The position numbers and the translations under genes were made by a program. Shown here one piece after another: positions 63,633 to 64,000 of a stretch of 64,000 bases of DNA. Source of the DNA: Oscarella lobularis (Eukaryota; Porifera; Homoscleromorpha; Homosclerophorida; Oscarellidae); NCBI RefSeq assembly GCF_947507565.1, contig NC_089182.1, positions 1,364,001 to 1,428,000 of the forward strand, given 5' to 3'. How positions within the stretch are numbered: position 1 is the stretch's first letter; the number at the start of each line of letters is the position of its first letter. The notes below the pieces were generated by a model. The model did not search any database, was not told the origin of the DNA, and saw only the letters and a list, made by a program, of their open reading frames with translations.

Positions 63633-64000
63633 ATGCCACCCAAAAAACGAACCCTCCTTGCCACGACGCCAAGAGCGAAGCGGTACAAAGAGAGACAATC
63701 TAGAAAAGAACAAAATCCCTCTCCGGGGTCTCATCGACGTCGAAGCGGTAGCGATATTGCTCGAAAGCAGACGGATGATCAACGCTCTCCAACGAACGAA
63801 GATCAACGCTCTTCGACTGACTCTGCAGAGGACCCAGCGGCTCATTCTACGACGCAAGAACACACTCAAAGGTACGTTGAGCAGGGGGACACTCATCCTC
63901 TTTGTCTCCTAGAACTGACGATGCCACGCCACCGACGGAGACGGAGATCATTTCTATGCCGCCGACGGAGACCAGAAGAGAAACCCAGCGTTTAGCACGC
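63633..64000 (+). CDS. 5' exons of a basic N-terminal protein, partial (runs off window)
   Basis: ATG 63633: MPPKKRTLLATTPRAKRYKE, RQSRKEQNPSPGSHRRRSGS, then QRSPTNEDQRSSTDSAED. A GT-AG intron (63872-63912) leads into TDDATPPTETEIISMPPTET, which continues to the window end in frame. The strongly basic, Arg/Ser-rich start resembles the leader of animal Helitron Rep/helicase proteins, and the divergent RPA-like gene fits that, but no Rep or helicase motif is inside the window. Confidence 0.45.

Overview
This is eukaryotic, metazoan-type DNA: short AT-rich GT-AG introns, AATAAA signals, THAP, SWIM, PHD, HIRAN, OTU and HECT domains, and a very wide set of animal transposon families. The mixture (IS4EU-like, pogo/Tigger, MULE, P-like, hAT, Merlin, Crypton, a TTAA-flanked Kolobok/Mutator-like element, RLE-type LINEs, Gypsy) suggests a non-bilaterian invertebrate such as a sponge or cnidarian; the species call is inference. 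I found no convincing single-copy host gene. The window is essentially a layered transposon cluster.

Layout. 1-4268: a SWIM-YqaJ-PHD gene tail to tail with an intact THAP-DDE_4 transposase gene, then a broken five-exon IS630/Tc1-like gene. 5.7-6.6 kb: LINE RT remnant. 7161-10199: Tigger-type element with exact 24-bp TIRs, carrying a HIRAN-like gene and a broken transposase. 11.0-13.9 kb: RLE-type LINE sitting in a GACA microsatellite. 13.9-17.6 kb: multi-exon transposon gene whose intron holds a pogo-type element (14675-16961) that also carries a HIRAN gene. 19.9-20.1 kb: 19-bp minisatellite. 20.3-27.3 kb: HECT C-lobe fragment and a P-element-like transposase whose coding exon is split by a MULE (22014-26516) with zinc finger, MULE, SWIM and OTU-protease modules. 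27374-28889: pogo-type element with palindromic subterminal repeats. 29.8-31.7 kb: about 188-bp satellite. 31.8-34.1 kb: second RLE LINE. 34.7-38.1 kb: Merlin, P-like and unclassified remnants. 38270-41033: hAT element with an intact 839-codon transposase. 42.5-45.2 kb: P-like and Tigger remnants. 45.2-49.3 kb: rve-type integrase gene split by a second Tigger-HIRAN element (46257-48810). 49.7-52.1 kb: integrase fragment and decayed Crypton. 53009-57296: Kolobok/Mutator-like element flanked by TTAA with a nine-exon gene whose exons join without a break (846 codons). 57.3-61.7 kb: LINE piece, Gypsy gag, THAP inverted duplication. 62.3-64.0 kb: RPA-like OB-fold gene divergent from a basic N-terminal exon that runs off the edge.

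Three transposase reading frames look intact (THAP-DDE_4, hAT, Kolobok-like); most others have several frameshifts. Two themes deserve attention: (1) three separate pogo/Tigger-type elements carry a HIRAN-like accessory gene; (2) insertions are nested with readable target-site duplications, and removing the inserted DNA on paper brings back an open frame in the P-like host and, up to an older 1-nt shift, in the integrase host.
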